From an uncultured Flavobacterium sp. (lineage in GTDB: Bacteria > Bacteroidota > Bacteroidia > Flavobacteriales > Flavobacteriaceae): a DNA stretch of 64,000 nt. The notes beneath the pieces are model-generated. The model worked only from the letters and a program-made list of their open reading frames with translations. It did not search any database and had not been told where the DNA came from. Position numbers and translations under genes: made by a program. The DNA lies in contig NZ_CAMLDD010000028.1 of NCBI RefSeq assembly GCF_946478785.1, positions 6,475 through 70,474 on the forward strand, in the 5' to 3' direction. Below, in pieces: positions 32,061 through 41,294 of this stretch; positions within the stretch are counted from its first letter, which is position 1, and every line of letters begins with the position of its first letter.

Positions 32061-32359
32061 TGAATTATAAGATAAGTATAGAAGCGACTTATGATTTAGA
32101 AAAAATATGGTTATATACTTTTGAGAATTGGTCGGTTGAACAAGCAGACAGGTACCTCAATTTAATATTTGATGAGATTGAATATTTGTGCCTAAAACCC
32201 AATTCAGGCAAGGGTTTCAGTCATGTTAGAGAAGGATATTTAAGGACTAAAGTAAAATCACATTTAATTTTTTATAAAATAAATACGAAGGAAAACGAAT
32301 TACAAATTATCAGGATTTTACATCAAATGATGGATATTGAAAATCATTTTATGAAGTAG
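32060..32359 (+). CDS. parE: ParE/RelE family toxin
   Basis: 99 residues. YKISIEATYDLEKIWLYTFENWSVEQADRYLNLIFDEIEYL and later GKGFSHVREGYLRTKVKSHLIFYKI, IIRILHQMMD are the ParE pattern, including the conserved VREGYLR...HLIFYK core and the IRILH strand. Characterised ParE proteins poison DNA gyrase. It is translationally coupled to ParD and forms a stand-alone module between unrelated plus-strand genes. Confidence 0.9.
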   Translation: MNYKISIEATYDLEKIWLYTFENWSVEQADRYLNLIFDEIEYLCLKPNSGKGFSHVREGYLRTKVKSHLIFYKINTKENELQIIRILHQMMDIENHFMK

Positions 32360-32466
32360 AATCAAATAACATTTAAATAAAATCAATAGTTATTTAAATC
32401 ACTATTTTCGTTAAATCGTAAATACAGAAAACTTCCAAAGCAGAAGTTTTTAAAATAAAAACACAC

Positions 32467-34173
32467 ATGAAAGAAACCAAACATATATCAAGATCAAGAG
32501 CGCAGGAATCATCTGCAGCTATTGAAAAAATGTACATCACAATGCGCCATTTATTCAACCGAGGTTTTTATAAGCCAATGGGAGTTTCAGGTGATAGTCT
32601 TCGTGAATCATTATTGGCATTACGTCCTGAAATTTACGGAAATATTGGTGAAGAAAAAGTAGAACTAAATGGTCTTTTATACGTTATTGAGCGTCTTCCT
32701 ATTGGAATCGAGCAATGCCGTTTTATCAATTTGACTTCGGATGAAGGCTATTCAAAATCGCATTTTCAGGCAATTGTTCCTCCAAAAAGACGACGAAATT
32801 GCTACCGGATTGATGAGGAACAAATGAATGTTGAAATCACCCGTGGAAGATCTGACATTTATGATATTTTGACACATTTGACTTTTATTTTCATCGAATC
32901 CCATAAAATTAGAAATAGGGTTTTATTAGACGATGGTGGCGAAGTTTCCCGGGATTGGTTAAAATTAGAACAAGCAATACTTCAGACTAAAAAATTGTCT
33001 TTAGTCGAAAAAGAAAAAGCAATTTCGCATGTTTCTAATATCTTAGGAAGAACTTTTGAGGAAGTTTTGAATATTTATGAAGCGTTTGGTTCTGAAAATG
33101 CTCCGGATCGTTTTCTGCATGTTATTTACTGGCTTGGAAAATTAGCCATTGAGGAAATGATCGACAATAATAAAAGAACCATCACTTTTAGCCCCGTTTT
33201 AAGAGAACGTTTGGGACACCACATTCATGGTGAAATCTGGGCAACCAATATTAAAGAAGTTTTAAAGGCCAATAATCTTTTAAAAAGGCCAATCCACATT
33301 ATTAGTGCAAATATGCATAGTGTAATGAATTCTATTTTTGCAACACCATTGTTAAAAACGAAGTTCAAAGACAAATCGGATTTCTTTATTTATGAAGAAC
33401 TGAGCAAATCAGCAGCGAAAGAAACCAGAGCTCTTGTTGAAGAATTAGCGTTGAAAAACGGAATGATTTCGTTGCCAGATACATCAGGAACAAATATTGA
33501 TGTTCAGATTTTTGATACAGCTAAAATTGACTGGACGAAAACTGCATTTACATATGCGAATATTGATGAAGAAAAGCCGGTTATTATTGTAATGGATTAT
33601 GCTTTTGGTGAGCAGGCTTATGAAACGATAGATGAGCTTTTAAAACCTTATAAAAAAGAAACCTTACTGAACGTAAAATCAGTTTCGATAATGGGGAAGG
33701 CCGGAATTCTGGAAGGAGGAAAAGGCGATATCATGATTCCGTCAGCACATATAAATGAAGGAACTGCTGATAATTATTTTTTCGAAAATGAACTGACCGG
33801 AGCTATGTTTGAAGGAAACGACATTGCCGTTTTTGAAGGTGCAATGGTTACCGTTTTGGGCACTTCTTTACAAAATAAGGAATTATTAAAATTCTTTCAC
33901 GAATCAACCTGGGGAGTAATAGGTCTTGAAATGGAAGGTTCCTATTATCAAAAAGCGATACAATCTGCCTCAAAAATTAGAAAAAGTGTACCTCATGATA
34001 TTAAGGTTAGATATGCATATTACGCCTCAGATAATCCTTTAGAAACAGGAAGTACATTGGCTTCAGGCGGCTTGGGAACAACAGGAGTAAAGCCTACATA
34101 TTTAATTACGATTAAAATTCTGGAGCAGATTTTAAATATTACACAACCAGTAAATCAAAAAATTAGTCAATAA
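32467..34173 (+). CDS. uncharacterised protein with nucleoside-phosphorylase-like C-terminus (DUF6909-like)
   Basis: 568 residues, soluble. The N-terminal 200 residues are helical with basic stretches (PPKRRRNCYR) and no family I recognise with confidence; DUF6909 is my tentative recollection. The C-terminal 220 residues show the nucleoside phosphorylase-I pattern: SIMGKAGILEGGKGDIMIPSA (about 405-425), the ENELTGAMFEG segment, and GVIGLEMEGSYYQKAI (about 480-495), where the E-M-E motif is the ribose-binding signature of purine/uridine phosphorylases. Possible activities include nucleosidase or phosphorylase; whether it is catalytic is unknown. It lies between parDE and the exopolysaccharide genes. 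A TATTTTCG -7-like box lies upstream. Confidence 0.6.
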   Translation: MKETKHISRSRAQESSAAIEKMYITMRHLFNRGFYKPMGVSGDSLRESLLALRPEIYGNIGEEKVELNGLLYVIERLPIGIEQCRFINLTSDEGYSKSHFQAIVPPKRRRNCYRIDEEQMNVEITRGRSDIYDILTHLTFIFIESHKIRNRVLLDDGGEVSRDWLKLEQAILQTKKLSLVEKEKAISHVSNILGRTFEEVLNIYEAFGSENAPDRFLHVIYWLGKLAIEEMIDNNKRTITFSPVLRERLGHHIHGEIWATNIKEVLKANNLLKRPIHIISANMHSVMNSIFATPLLKTKFKDKSDFFIYEELSKSAAKETRALVEELALKNGMISLPDTSGTNIDVQIFDTAKIDWTKTAFTYANIDEEKPVIIVMDYAFGEQAYETIDELLKPYKKETLLNVKSVSIMGKAGILEGGKGDIMIPSAHINEGTADNYFFENELTGAMFEGNDIAVFEGAMVTVLGTSLQNKELLKFFHESTWGVIGLEMEGSYYQKAIQSASKIRKSVPHDIKVRYAYYASDNPLETGSTLASGGLGTTGVKPTYLITIKILEQILNITQPVNQKISQ

Positions 34174-34216
34174 AAAAAGATAAACGATTATATTTATTTT
34201 ATAAAATTGAAAAAAG

Positions 34217-34224
34217 TAAATTTG
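34217..34224 (+). promoter_or_regulatory. -7 promoter box of the exopolysaccharide genes
   Basis: TAAATTTG, an exact TAnnTTTG match. It lies downstream of a TTG at 34207 and 19 bases ahead of the ATG at 34243, so it decides that start. Confidence 0.5.
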
Positions 34225-34242
34225 CTCTTGGAAAAAAATTAT

Positions 34243-35226
34243 ATGAAAAGAATACTTATTACAGGTGCTGCAGGATTTCTAGGATCACATTTGTGTGACC
34301 GTTTTATCAAAGAAGGATATTATGTTATCGGAATGGATAATCTGATTACGGGAGATCTTAAAAATATTGAACATTTATTCAAGTTAGAGCACTTTGAATT
34401 CTATCATCATGATATTACGAAATTTGTTCATGTACCAGGTGACTTAGATTATATTCTCCATTTTGCTTCGCCTGCAAGTCCAATTGATTATTTAAAAATT
34501 CCAATTCAAACCTTAAAAGTGGGATCATTGGGAACCCACAATTTATTAGGTTTGGCCCGTGTAAAAAAAGCAAGAATTTTAATTGCTTCTACCTCAGAAG
34601 TATATGGAGATCCTTTGGTTCATCCACAAACAGAAGAATATTACGGAAATGTAAACACCATTGGACCTCGTGGTGTTTATGATGAAGCTAAACGCTTTCA
34701 GGAATCTATCACAATGGCGTACCATACTTTTCATGGCGTAGAAACCAGAATTGTGCGTATTTTTAATACCTATGGACCAAGAATGCGTCTTAATGATGGT
34801 CGCGTAATTCCGGCTTTTATTGGTCAGGCACTTCGTGGAGAAGATCTGACTATTTTTGGAGACGGTATGCAGACCCGCTCATTTTGTTATGTTGACGATC
34901 AGGTAGAAGGAATCTTCAGATTATTGCATTCAGATTATGTGTATCCTGTAAATATTGGAAATCCGGATGAAATCACGATTAAGGATTTTGCCGAAGAAAT
35001 TATAAAACTTACCGGTACCAATCAAAAAGTAGTTTACCATCCATTACCTGTAAATGATCCATTACAGCGCCAGCCGGATACTACAAAAGCAAAAGAATTA
35101 TTGGGTTGGGAAGCCAAAGTAAACCGTGCAGAAGGAATGAAAATTACCTATGATTATTTTAAATCACTTTCAAAAGAAGAACTTTCAAAAGAAGAGCATA
35201 AGGATTTTTCAAATTATATAAAATAA
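34243..35226 (+). CDS. UDP-glucuronate decarboxylase (UDP-xylose synthase), SDR family
   Basis: 327 residues from the ATG at 34243. NAD-binding [12 protein letters not shown] (residues 5-16), the [12 protein letters not shown] loop, [19 protein letters not shown] (about 75-93), catalytic YDEAKR (Y-x3-K, about 146-151), and [15 protein letters not shown] match UDP-glucuronic acid decarboxylases (UXS), which make UDP-xylose for surface polysaccharide. The glycosylphosphotransferase gene starts immediately after its stop (TAAATG), so the three sugar genes form an operon. Confidence 0.92.
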   Translation: MKRILITGAAGFLGSHLCDRFIKEGYYVIGMDNLITGDLKNIEHLFKLEHFEFYHHDITKFVHVPGDLDYILHFASPASPIDYLKIPIQTLKVGSLGTHNLLGLARVKKARILIASTSEVYGDPLVHPQTEEYYGNVNTIGPRGVYDEAKRFQESITMAYHTFHGVETRIVRIFNTYGPRMRLNDGRVIPAFIGQALRGEDLTIFGDGMQTRSFCYVDDQVEGIFRLLHSDYVYPVNIGNPDEITIKDFAEEIIKLTGTNQKVVYHPLPVNDPLQRQPDTTKAKELLGWEAKVNRAEGMKITYDYFKSLSKEELSKEEHKDFSNYIK

Positions 35227-36579
35227 ATGCGGACAAAAACAGGAAAATATTCAGGCTATATCCGCCCATTCTCCTATTTGATAGATTTGCTAATTATCAA
35301 TTTTTTTGCGGTTTACATTGCACATTTTCCTTCAGATCAAATTTTATTTTTAATTGTACTAAATGTCGGCTGGATTGGTATTGCCTTAAATTTAGGTTTT
35401 TACGAAGTATATCGTTATACAAAAGTTATTGCAATTTTAAACTGTGCTTTAAAACAAGCGTATTTATTTGCTTTTGTCATTTTTGCATTAGCATTTTTTT
35501 ATGCCCATCAAACCAGTTTTAAAACCTTGTTGTTTTATCTATGGTTTGTATTTATTCTTATTTTATTTATAAAGTTTTCAATCTATTATTTTCTACAGAC
35601 CTATCGGGTAGTATTTGGCGGAAATCATAGAAGAGTGATTCTCTTAGGCAACAAAGAAAGTATTTCACCATTAAGGCAGTTTTTTACAGAGAATCCGGAT
35701 TATGGATACGAATTAATTCATGTTTTTGAATTCGATGAGGTAAAAAACGAGCATATCGAACAAATGTTTGAATTTGTTCTGAATAGGCAAATGGACGAAA
35801 TGTATTGCTCCATTATTGGCTTATCTCAGGATCAAGTGAACGAAATTATTGATTTTGCTGATAGTAATCTGAAGACCTTGAAATTTATTCCTGAGGGAAA
35901 TCAAATATTTTTTAGGAATTTCATTCTGGAATATTATGATTATATTCCTGTAATAGCACTTAGAAATATTCCACTGGATGAAAGTTTATATAAAATAATG
36001 AAAAGAACTTTTGACATTATTTTTTCAATAATAATTATTGTGGGAGTTCTTTCATGGGTTCTTCCAATTTTGGCAATTTTAATAAAATTGGAATCAAAAG
36101 GCCCAATTTTACTGAAGCAAAAACGTAATGGACTAAACAATAAGGAATTTAATTGTTATAAGTTTCGGTCAATGGAAGTGACCAATGAAACCAATAGGAA
36201 TCAGGTTTCTAAAAACGACCCACGAGTTACTAAAATTGGAAAATTTATTCGAAAAACAAGTATTGATGAGCTTCCTCAGTTTTATAATGTTTTACTTGGA
36301 GATATGTCCGTCGTTGGGCCAAGACCTCATATGGTAAGCTACAATCAGGAGTATATACTTAAAGTAGATAAATTTATGGTGCGTCATTTTATAAAACCCG
36401 GAATTACAGGTTTAGCACAAGTAAAGGGTTTTCGAGGAGAAATCGAATCGGATTATGATATTATAAACCGAGTAAAATATGATATTTTTTATATTGAAAA
36501 CTGGTCAATTTTGTTAGATCTTAAAATTATTTTAATCACGATTTACCATATTATTAAAGGCGATGAAAAAGCATATTGA
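35227..36579 (+). CDS. polyprenyl glycosylphosphotransferase (WcaJ-type)
   Basis: 450 residues. Four or five N-terminal membrane segments (about 12-125), a soluble nucleotide-binding-like middle (GGNHRRVILLGN, about 135), then one helix (about 265-285) and the bacterial sugar transferase domain: LKQKRNGLNNKEFNCYKFRSM, RKTSIDELPQFYNVLLGDMSVVGPRPHM, and GITGLAQVKGFRG. It loads the first sugar phosphate onto undecaprenyl phosphate to start exopolysaccharide or capsule repeat-unit synthesis. It overlaps the following GT2 gene by 17 bases. Confidence 0.94.
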   Translation: MRTKTGKYSGYIRPFSYLIDLLIINFFAVYIAHFPSDQILFLIVLNVGWIGIALNLGFYEVYRYTKVIAILNCALKQAYLFAFVIFALAFFYAHQTSFKTLLFYLWFVFILILFIKFSIYYFLQTYRVVFGGNHRRVILLGNKESISPLRQFFTENPDYGYELIHVFEFDEVKNEHIEQMFEFVLNRQMDEMYCSIIGLSQDQVNEIIDFADSNLKTLKFIPEGNQIFFRNFILEYYDYIPVIALRNIPLDESLYKIMKRTFDIIFSIIIIVGVLSWVLPILAILIKLESKGPILLKQKRNGLNNKEFNCYKFRSMEVTNETNRNQVSKNDPRVTKIGKFIRKTSIDELPQFYNVLLGDMSVVGPRPHMVSYNQEYILKVDKFMVRHFIKPGITGLAQVKGFRGEIESDYDIINRVKYDIFYIENWSILLDLKIILITIYHIIKGDEKAY

Positions 36580-37342
36580 TGAATTAGTTTCTATCATAAC
36601 ACCAACATTCAATGCCGAAAAATATATTCGGGACACCTTGCAGTCAGTACTGAATCAAAGTTATCAAAATTGGGAAATGATTTTGGTTGATGATGCTTCA
36701 ACAGATCAAACCGTAAAAATTATAAACAATTTTGCTGAAAAAGATGTTAGATTTAAAATATTCAAATTATCTAAAAATTCCGGGAACGGTTTTGCGCGAA
36801 ATGTAGCTTTAGAAAAAGCAACAGGAAAATATATCGCTTTTTTAGATGCAGATGATTTATGGTTTCCTTTGAAATTAGAAAAGCAAATTCAGTTTTTAAA
36901 AGCAAATAACTCGCCATTCACTTTTAGTTTTTACGATTGTATTGACGAAGATGGTAATTCTTTAAATAAACGTGTTCAGGCACCTGTAAATTTAACCTAC
37001 CAACAATTGTTCTTTTGTAATTACGTAGGCAATTTAACCGCCATTTATGATGCTGATTACTTTGGAAAAATTACTTTAGAAGCAACTCAAAAAAGGCAGG
37101 ATTGGCGTTTGTGGCTTACGATTTTAAAACAAATTCAGGTTACAAAACCAGTTCCGGAATCTCTAGCATTTTACAGAATTAGAACAGATTCTGTTTCATC
37201 ATCAAAATTCAAATTAATCAAACACAATTTTGGCGTTTACAGAGAATTTCACGGATTTAATTTTGTGCTTTCTGTTATGCTGATGACGCGGTTTTTATTT
37301 ACCCAGTTGATTATAAAACCTCGATATATTAAGAAGATTTAG
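36563..37342 (+). CDS. family 2 glycosyltransferase
   Basis: 259 residues. VSIITPTFNAEKYIRDTLQSVLNQSY (about 9-34) and DDAST are the nucleotide-sugar part of the GT-A fold. The DXD-type motif is AFLDADDLW (about 93-101) and the acceptor region follows (QKRQDWRLWL). It adds a sugar to the lipid-linked intermediate primed by the upstream enzyme. The start lies inside the previous gene (17-base overlap), so the two are coupled. It is the last gene of the plus-strand exopolysaccharide set; minus-strand accessory genes follow. Confidence 0.92.
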   Translation: MKKHIDELVSIITPTFNAEKYIRDTLQSVLNQSYQNWEMILVDDASTDQTVKIINNFAEKDVRFKIFKLSKNSGNGFARNVALEKATGKYIAFLDADDLWFPLKLEKQIQFLKANNSPFTFSFYDCIDEDGNSLNKRVQAPVNLTYQQLFFCNYVGNLTAIYDADYFGKITLEATQKRQDWRLWLTILKQIQVTKPVPESLAFYRIRTDSVSSSKFKLIKHNFGVYREFHGFNFVLSVMLMTRFLFTQLIIKPRYIKKI

Positions 37343-37417
37343 CATTCTTTAAAGGTCACAATTTTTCACCTTAGAGAATCGAGCTTAAAATTTTAGGTCG
37401 CAATTTACGACGTCCAA

Positions 37418-37939
37418 TTATTTTTTATATCCAATTTTAACTCTTTCACTTTCGTTATCTTTTTTCTCAGTCAATTCATCTAAATAAGAGAAAACCAATT
37501 CGATATTTTTATCATGATTCTCCAACTTCTTTTGAATTTGAAGAATATCAACTTTAATTTCTGTGGTATCCAAAAGCATTTGTCTCACTTTCGTGAAAAT
37601 GCGCATGATTTGAATATTGGTTTGAATGGCTTTGTCGCTTTTTAAGACACTTGATAACATTAAAACACCATGTTCTGTGAAAACAGATGGTAGTTTTCGG
37701 ATTCCTCCCCAACTTGATGTCACAATTTGTGATTTCAAGTTATTAAATTCACTTTGCGATAATTCAAACATAAAATCTTCAGGAAATCTAGAAATATTTC
37801 TTTTTACAGCTTGTTTTAATACTCTTGTTTCAATTCCGTAAAGAGCTGCTAAATCAATGTCAAGCATGACCTTTTGATTGCGGATATAATATATCTTGTT
37901 TGAAATAGTTTCTTCTGAAAGTAAAGATTGATCGTCCAT
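37418..37939 (-). CDS. ORF6N domain protein
   Basis: 173 residues. NKIYYIRNQKVMLDIDLAALYGIETRVLKQAVKRNISRFPEDFMFELSQSEF is a full ORF6N domain, a DNA-binding module of phage antirepressors and KilA-N-like proteins that also occurs as chromosomal single genes in Bacteroidota. The C-terminal half (TNIQIMRIFTKVRQML, DILQIQKKLENHDKNIELVFSYLDELT) is helical coiled coil. Its target is unknown. It is 40 bases downstream of the CapK-like gene in the same direction. Confidence 0.9.
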   Translation of the reverse strand: MDDQSLLSEETISNKIYYIRNQKVMLDIDLAALYGIETRVLKQAVKRNISRFPEDFMFELSQSEFNNLKSQIVTSSWGGIRKLPSVFTEHGVLMLSSVLKSDKAIQTNIQIMRIFTKVRQMLLDTTEIKVDILQIQKKLENHDKNIELVFSYLDELTEKKDNESERVKIGYKK

Positions 37940-37979
37940 AAGTTTTAATTAGAAAAACAAATGTAAGATTTTATTTATG

Positions 37980-39290
37980 TTAAAGAAAGGATTTAAATTG
38001 TTTTAATTTTCCACGATTGGTTCTTTCTAAAATATTTTTTCGGGTAAAAGTGAAGTTTAAATTAGGTTCAAGATATAAAGAAATAGCCTCTTCAATCTTT
38101 TGAATTTGTTCCGAATCTAATTCTTTTTCAGAAACATACTCAATTTCAAAAGTATCTGACTTTGTTTGTTTTATGATAAATTCTTTGACATTTCCATCAT
38201 CTTCAATAATGCTTTTGGTAACATAATAAAACGTCAATCCCGGCGATTTTTTTCCGCTTGGTAAAATTGCAATATCGTTTGTTCTTCCAATTAATTTCTT
38301 TAAAATTGGCTTTTGAGGCGTGCTTTTTTCATCCAAAATTCCGATATCGCCAATTTCATATCTAATAAAAGGATTGGCTTTATTGAATAAAGAAGTAATT
38401 ACAATTCGGCCTTCTTCGCCGTAAGGAAGAACCCTATTGTTTTCATCTAAAATTTCTACAAACAGCGTTTCAGCATTAACTTGCCATTCGCCATTTGGAT
38501 TTTCAAAAGCAATTAAATCCAATTCTGAAGCGCCGTACTCATTGATAATAGGAATACTGAATTGTTTTTCCAATAATTTTTTATCAGATTCAAAAAGCAT
38601 TTCCGAAGTAACAAAACAAGCTTTTAGAGTTGGACAGATTTCTTTTAATATGATATTTTTCTGCTCTAAATATTTCGCAAATAAAACAATAGAACTTGTA
38701 TAACCGTTGAGGTAATCGAATTTTTTGGTTTTGAATTTCTGCAAAAATTTTTCCAATACTTCATCAGACAAATCAAAAACCGGAAAGCGAAAACGACGGC
38801 TCAAAAAATCTTTAAAACGTTCTTTTTGATAGCCAACAAAATCCATTGGAATACCATAAAAACGAGCCTGATACGAATGATTAAAATCAATCTCAAACCA
38901 GCCAAAACGCATAATATTCGAAGCCCAGGTTAAAGCATGAGCATATTTATCTTTGGCAAAAACAAATGGTGTTCCGCTGGATCCGGAAGTTTTGTTGAGG
39001 TAAATGTTTTTAAGATTATACCCTTTTGAAAGTCGTTCTTGGAGTGGTTTCTGAAGATTTTGTTTATTCAAAATAGGCAAATCTTCCCATTTTGGTGTTG
39101 TTTTATTTCCGACTAATTCCTGATAAAAAGTGTTGTTTTGCAAATGAAAAGAAACAATTTCTTGTTTTTTATTTTCAAGGAAAATAGCATAATCTTCTTC
39201 AGATAAATTCACAATTTGATTCAATTCAGCTTTAGCTTTCTTTATTGGAAAACCATTTAATTGAAGAGAAATATCGAAAAGAGAAATCAT
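37980..39290 (-). CDS. phenylacetate-CoA ligase-like adenylate-forming enzyme (CapK/PaaK type)
   Basis: 436 residues. The P-loop NKTSGSSGTPFVFAKDK (about 97-113), VTSEMLFESDKKLLEKQF, NEYGASELDLIAFE (about 242-255) and FIRYEIGDIGIL (about 314) define the CoenF390-synthetase/CapK/PaaK branch of acyl-adenylating enzymes. Such genes are frequent in capsule and exopolysaccharide loci and lack the rest of the phenylacetate pathway. The start codon overlaps the higA stop by one base, so it is translationally coupled to the toxin-antitoxin pair upstream. The last residues end in LKQFKSFL. Confidence 0.88.
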   Translation of the reverse strand: MISLFDISLQLNGFPIKKAKAELNQIVNLSEEDYAIFLENKKQEIVSFHLQNNTFYQELVGNKTTPKWEDLPILNKQNLQKPLQERLSKGYNLKNIYLNKTSGSSGTPFVFAKDKYAHALTWASNIMRFGWFEIDFNHSYQARFYGIPMDFVGYQKERFKDFLSRRFRFPVFDLSDEVLEKFLQKFKTKKFDYLNGYTSSIVLFAKYLEQKNIILKEICPTLKACFVTSEMLFESDKKLLEKQFSIPIINEYGASELDLIAFENPNGEWQVNAETLFVEILDENNRVLPYGEEGRIVITSLFNKANPFIRYEIGDIGILDEKSTPQKPILKKLIGRTNDIAILPSGKKSPGLTFYYVTKSIIEDDGNVKEFIIKQTKSDTFEIEYVSEKELDSEQIQKIEEAISLYLEPNLNFTFTRKNILERTNRGKLKQFKSFL

Positions 39291-39592
39291 TAAATTGCTT
39301 CTTTTAAATCGAAACGTTTGATCGATCTTAATTCCTGACCTTTGTTTGATTCTTCTTCTTCAATATCAAAATCATCCTGAAGGCCTAGCCAAAATTTAGC
39401 AGAATTACCAAAATATTGACTTAAACGCAAAGCAGTATCAGCAGTTATCCTGCGATTTCCTTTTGTAATTTCTGAAATTCTGGTTTGAGGAATTTTCAAA
39501 TCTTTTGACAAACGATAAGGTGTTATATTCAGAGGAATTAAAAATTCTTCTAATAAAATTTCTCCGGGATGTATGTTTTTTAATTTTTCCAT
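39290..39592 (-). CDS. higA: HigA family antitoxin
   Basis: 100 residues. NIHPGEILLEEFLIPLNITPYRLSKDLKIPQTRISEITKGNRRITADTALRLSQYFG is the HigA/VapA-type helix-turn-helix (Xre-like) antitoxin with the usual HPGE start. It neutralises HigB and represses the promoter of the pair. It lies 12 bases behind higB; toxin-first order is normal for HigBA. Its stop codon overlaps the start of the CapK-like gene. Confidence 0.92.
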   Translation of the reverse strand: MEKLKNIHPGEILLEEFLIPLNITPYRLSKDLKIPQTRISEITKGNRRITADTALRLSQYFGNSAKFWLGLQDDFDIEEEESNKGQELRSIKRFDLKEAI

Positions 39593-39604
39593 TTTTAGTT
39601 CACT

Positions 39605-39886
39605 TTAGTGATAATCGACAATTTCAACACTAGAAGCGTTCCCGTCTTCCCAACAAAAAATGATTCGCCACTGATTGTTAATTTTGATGCTGTAAAAATC
39701 TTTTAAGTTTCCTGACAGTTTTTCTAAACGATTAGAAGGAGGAATTCTTAAATCTATTAAATTTAAAGAATTATGTAGCATTCTAAGTTTTCTTCTGCCA
39801 ATTTGCTGTATTTCTACAGAAGGTTTTTTTACAATAATTCCATTCCAAATTTTTTCAGTTTCTTTAGATCTAAATGAAATTATCAT
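39605..39886 (-). CDS. higB: HigB/RelE family toxin
   Basis: 93 residues. IISFRSKETEKIWNG, RRKLRMLHNSLNLIDLRIPPSNRLEKL and YSIKINNQWRIIFCWEDGNASSVEIVDYH give the HigB (plasmid maintenance system killer) pattern, including WRI.F.W and the final strand ending DYH. HigB cleaves mRNA on the ribosome. Minus strand, divergent from purD; a short palindrome CGTT-GCT-AACG (39895-39905) between its -7 box and start could be the HigA operator. Confidence 0.91.
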   Translation of the reverse strand: MIISFRSKETEKIWNGIIVKKPSVEIQQIGRRKLRMLHNSLNLIDLRIPPSNRLEKLSGNLKDFYSIKINNQWRIIFCWEDGNASSVEIVDYH

Positions 39887-39906
39887 ACCTTTCGCGTTGC
39901 TAACGT

Positions 39907-39914
39907 CAAAAGTA
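39907..39914 (-). promoter_or_regulatory. -7 promoter box of the higBA/CapK/ORF6N set
   Basis: The minus strand reads TACTTTTG, an exact TAnnTTTG match, 21 bases ahead of the higB ATG. Confidence 0.5.
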
Positions 39915-39949
39915 AGTAAAAAAAATTATTATTTAAGGGTAAAACCCAC

Positions 39950-39957
39950 TATTTTTG
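39950..39957 (+). promoter_or_regulatory. -7 promoter box of purD
   Basis: TATTTTTG, an exact TAnnTTTG match, 26 bases before the purD ATG. It faces away from the higB promoter. Confidence 0.5.
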
Positions 39958-39982
39958 CACCACAACTAAATACAACTATACC

Positions 39983-41257
39983 ATGACAATTTTACTATTG
40001 GGATCAGGAGGAAGAGAACATGCTTTTGCGTGGAAAATGATTCAGAGTCCGCTTTGCGAAAAACTTTTTGTTGCACCAGGAAATGCTGGAACAGCTGGAA
40101 TTGCTACAAACGTTGATATGTCTCCAACCGATTTTGATGCCATAAAAGCATTTGTACTAAAAGAAAATGTAAAAATGGTAGTCGTTGGACCTGAAGATCC
40201 ATTGGTAAAAGGTATTTACGATTATTTTAAAAACGACGAAAGTTTAAATCATATTCCGGTAATTGGGCCATCAAAATTGGGTGCTCAATTAGAAGGAAGC
40301 AAGGAATTTGCTAAAGAATTCCTGATGAAACACAATATTCCAACAGCTGCTTACGACAGTTTTACTGCTGAAACGGTAGAAAAAGGATGTGATTTCTTAG
40401 AAACTTTACAGCCACCATACGTTTTAAAAGCAGATGGATTAGCAGCTGGAAAAGGAGTTTTGATTATTCATGATCTTGAAGAAGCAAAGACAGAATTAAG
40501 AAACATGCTGGTTCATGAAAAATTCGGCGCAGCAAGTTCAAAAGTAGTTATAGAAGAATTTTTAGACGGAATCGAATTAAGCTGTTTCGTTTTAACTGAC
40601 GGAAAAAGCTATAAAATTCTTCCAACTGCGAAAGATTACAAACGTATTGGAGAAGGAGATACAGGATTAAATACAGGCGGAATGGGAGCGGTTTCTCCAG
40701 TTCCTTACGTTGATGCTGTTTTAATGGAAAAAATTGAAACCCGAATCGTAAAACCAACAATTGAAGGTTTTCAAAAAGACGGGATCGAATATAAAGGTTT
40801 TGTATTCATTGGTTTGATCAATGTAAAAAATGAACCAATTGTTATTGAATACAATGTGAGAATGGGCGATCCTGAAACTGAGGTTGTAGTACCAAGACTC
40901 AAATCAGATTTAGTGAAATTGTTCTTATCAGTTGCCAATCAGGAACTGGATGCTTTCGAATTAGAAGTTGATCCAAGAAGTGCCACTACAATTATGATGG
41001 TTTCCGGAGGATATCCTGAAGATTTTGAAAAAGGAAAACTAATTACGGGCTTAGAAAATATCACAGATTCTATTGTTTTTCACGCAGGGACAAAATTAGA
41101 TAACGAAAATGTCGTTAGTAATGGAGGACGTGTATTAACAATTACATCTTATGGAGATGATTTCCAACAGGCCATAAAAAAATCTTACCAAAACATAGAT
41201 AAACTAAATTTTGATAAGATGTATTTTAGAAAAGATATTGGTTTCGACTTAATTTAA
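39983..41257 (+). CDS. purD: phosphoribosylamine--glycine ligase
   Basis: 424 residues, the usual size. It starts ILLLGSGGREHAFAWKM, carries the ATP-grasp region (YVLKADGLAAGKGVLI, about 150-165; VIEEFLDGIELSCFVLTDG), the PurD hallmark DYKRIGEGDTGLNTGGMGAVSPVPY (about 217-241) and NVRMGDPETEVVVPRLKSD (about 291-309). It joins glycine to phosphoribosylamine in purine synthesis step 2. It is monocistronic, with promoter and terminator visible. Confidence 0.97.
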   Translation: MTILLLGSGGREHAFAWKMIQSPLCEKLFVAPGNAGTAGIATNVDMSPTDFDAIKAFVLKENVKMVVVGPEDPLVKGIYDYFKNDESLNHIPVIGPSKLGAQLEGSKEFAKEFLMKHNIPTAAYDSFTAETVEKGCDFLETLQPPYVLKADGLAAGKGVLIIHDLEEAKTELRNMLVHEKFGAASSKVVIEEFLDGIELSCFVLTDGKSYKILPTAKDYKRIGEGDTGLNTGGMGAVSPVPYVDAVLMEKIETRIVKPTIEGFQKDGIEYKGFVFIGLINVKNEPIVIEYNVRMGDPETEVVVPRLKSDLVKLFLSVANQELDAFELEVDPRSATTIMMVSGGYPEDFEKGKLITGLENITDSIVFHAGTKLDNENVVSNGGRVLTITSYGDDFQQAIKKSYQNIDKLNFDKMYFRKDIGFDLI

Positions 41258-41266
41258 ATAAATTCT

Positions 41267-41294
41267 CTAGCCCTTGAAAAAGGGTTAGTTTTTT
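41267..41294 (+). terminator. intrinsic terminator of purD
   Basis: CTAGCCCTT, loop GAAA, AAGGGTTAG, followed by TTTTTT. The T-run touches the stop codon of the convergent DUF6341-like gene. Confidence 0.85.

Noticed and set aside
37343..37417. Attachment site at the right end of the exopolysaccharide genes
   Set aside because: No direct repeat of this stretch was found at the other border of the minus-strand island (around 39890-39980).
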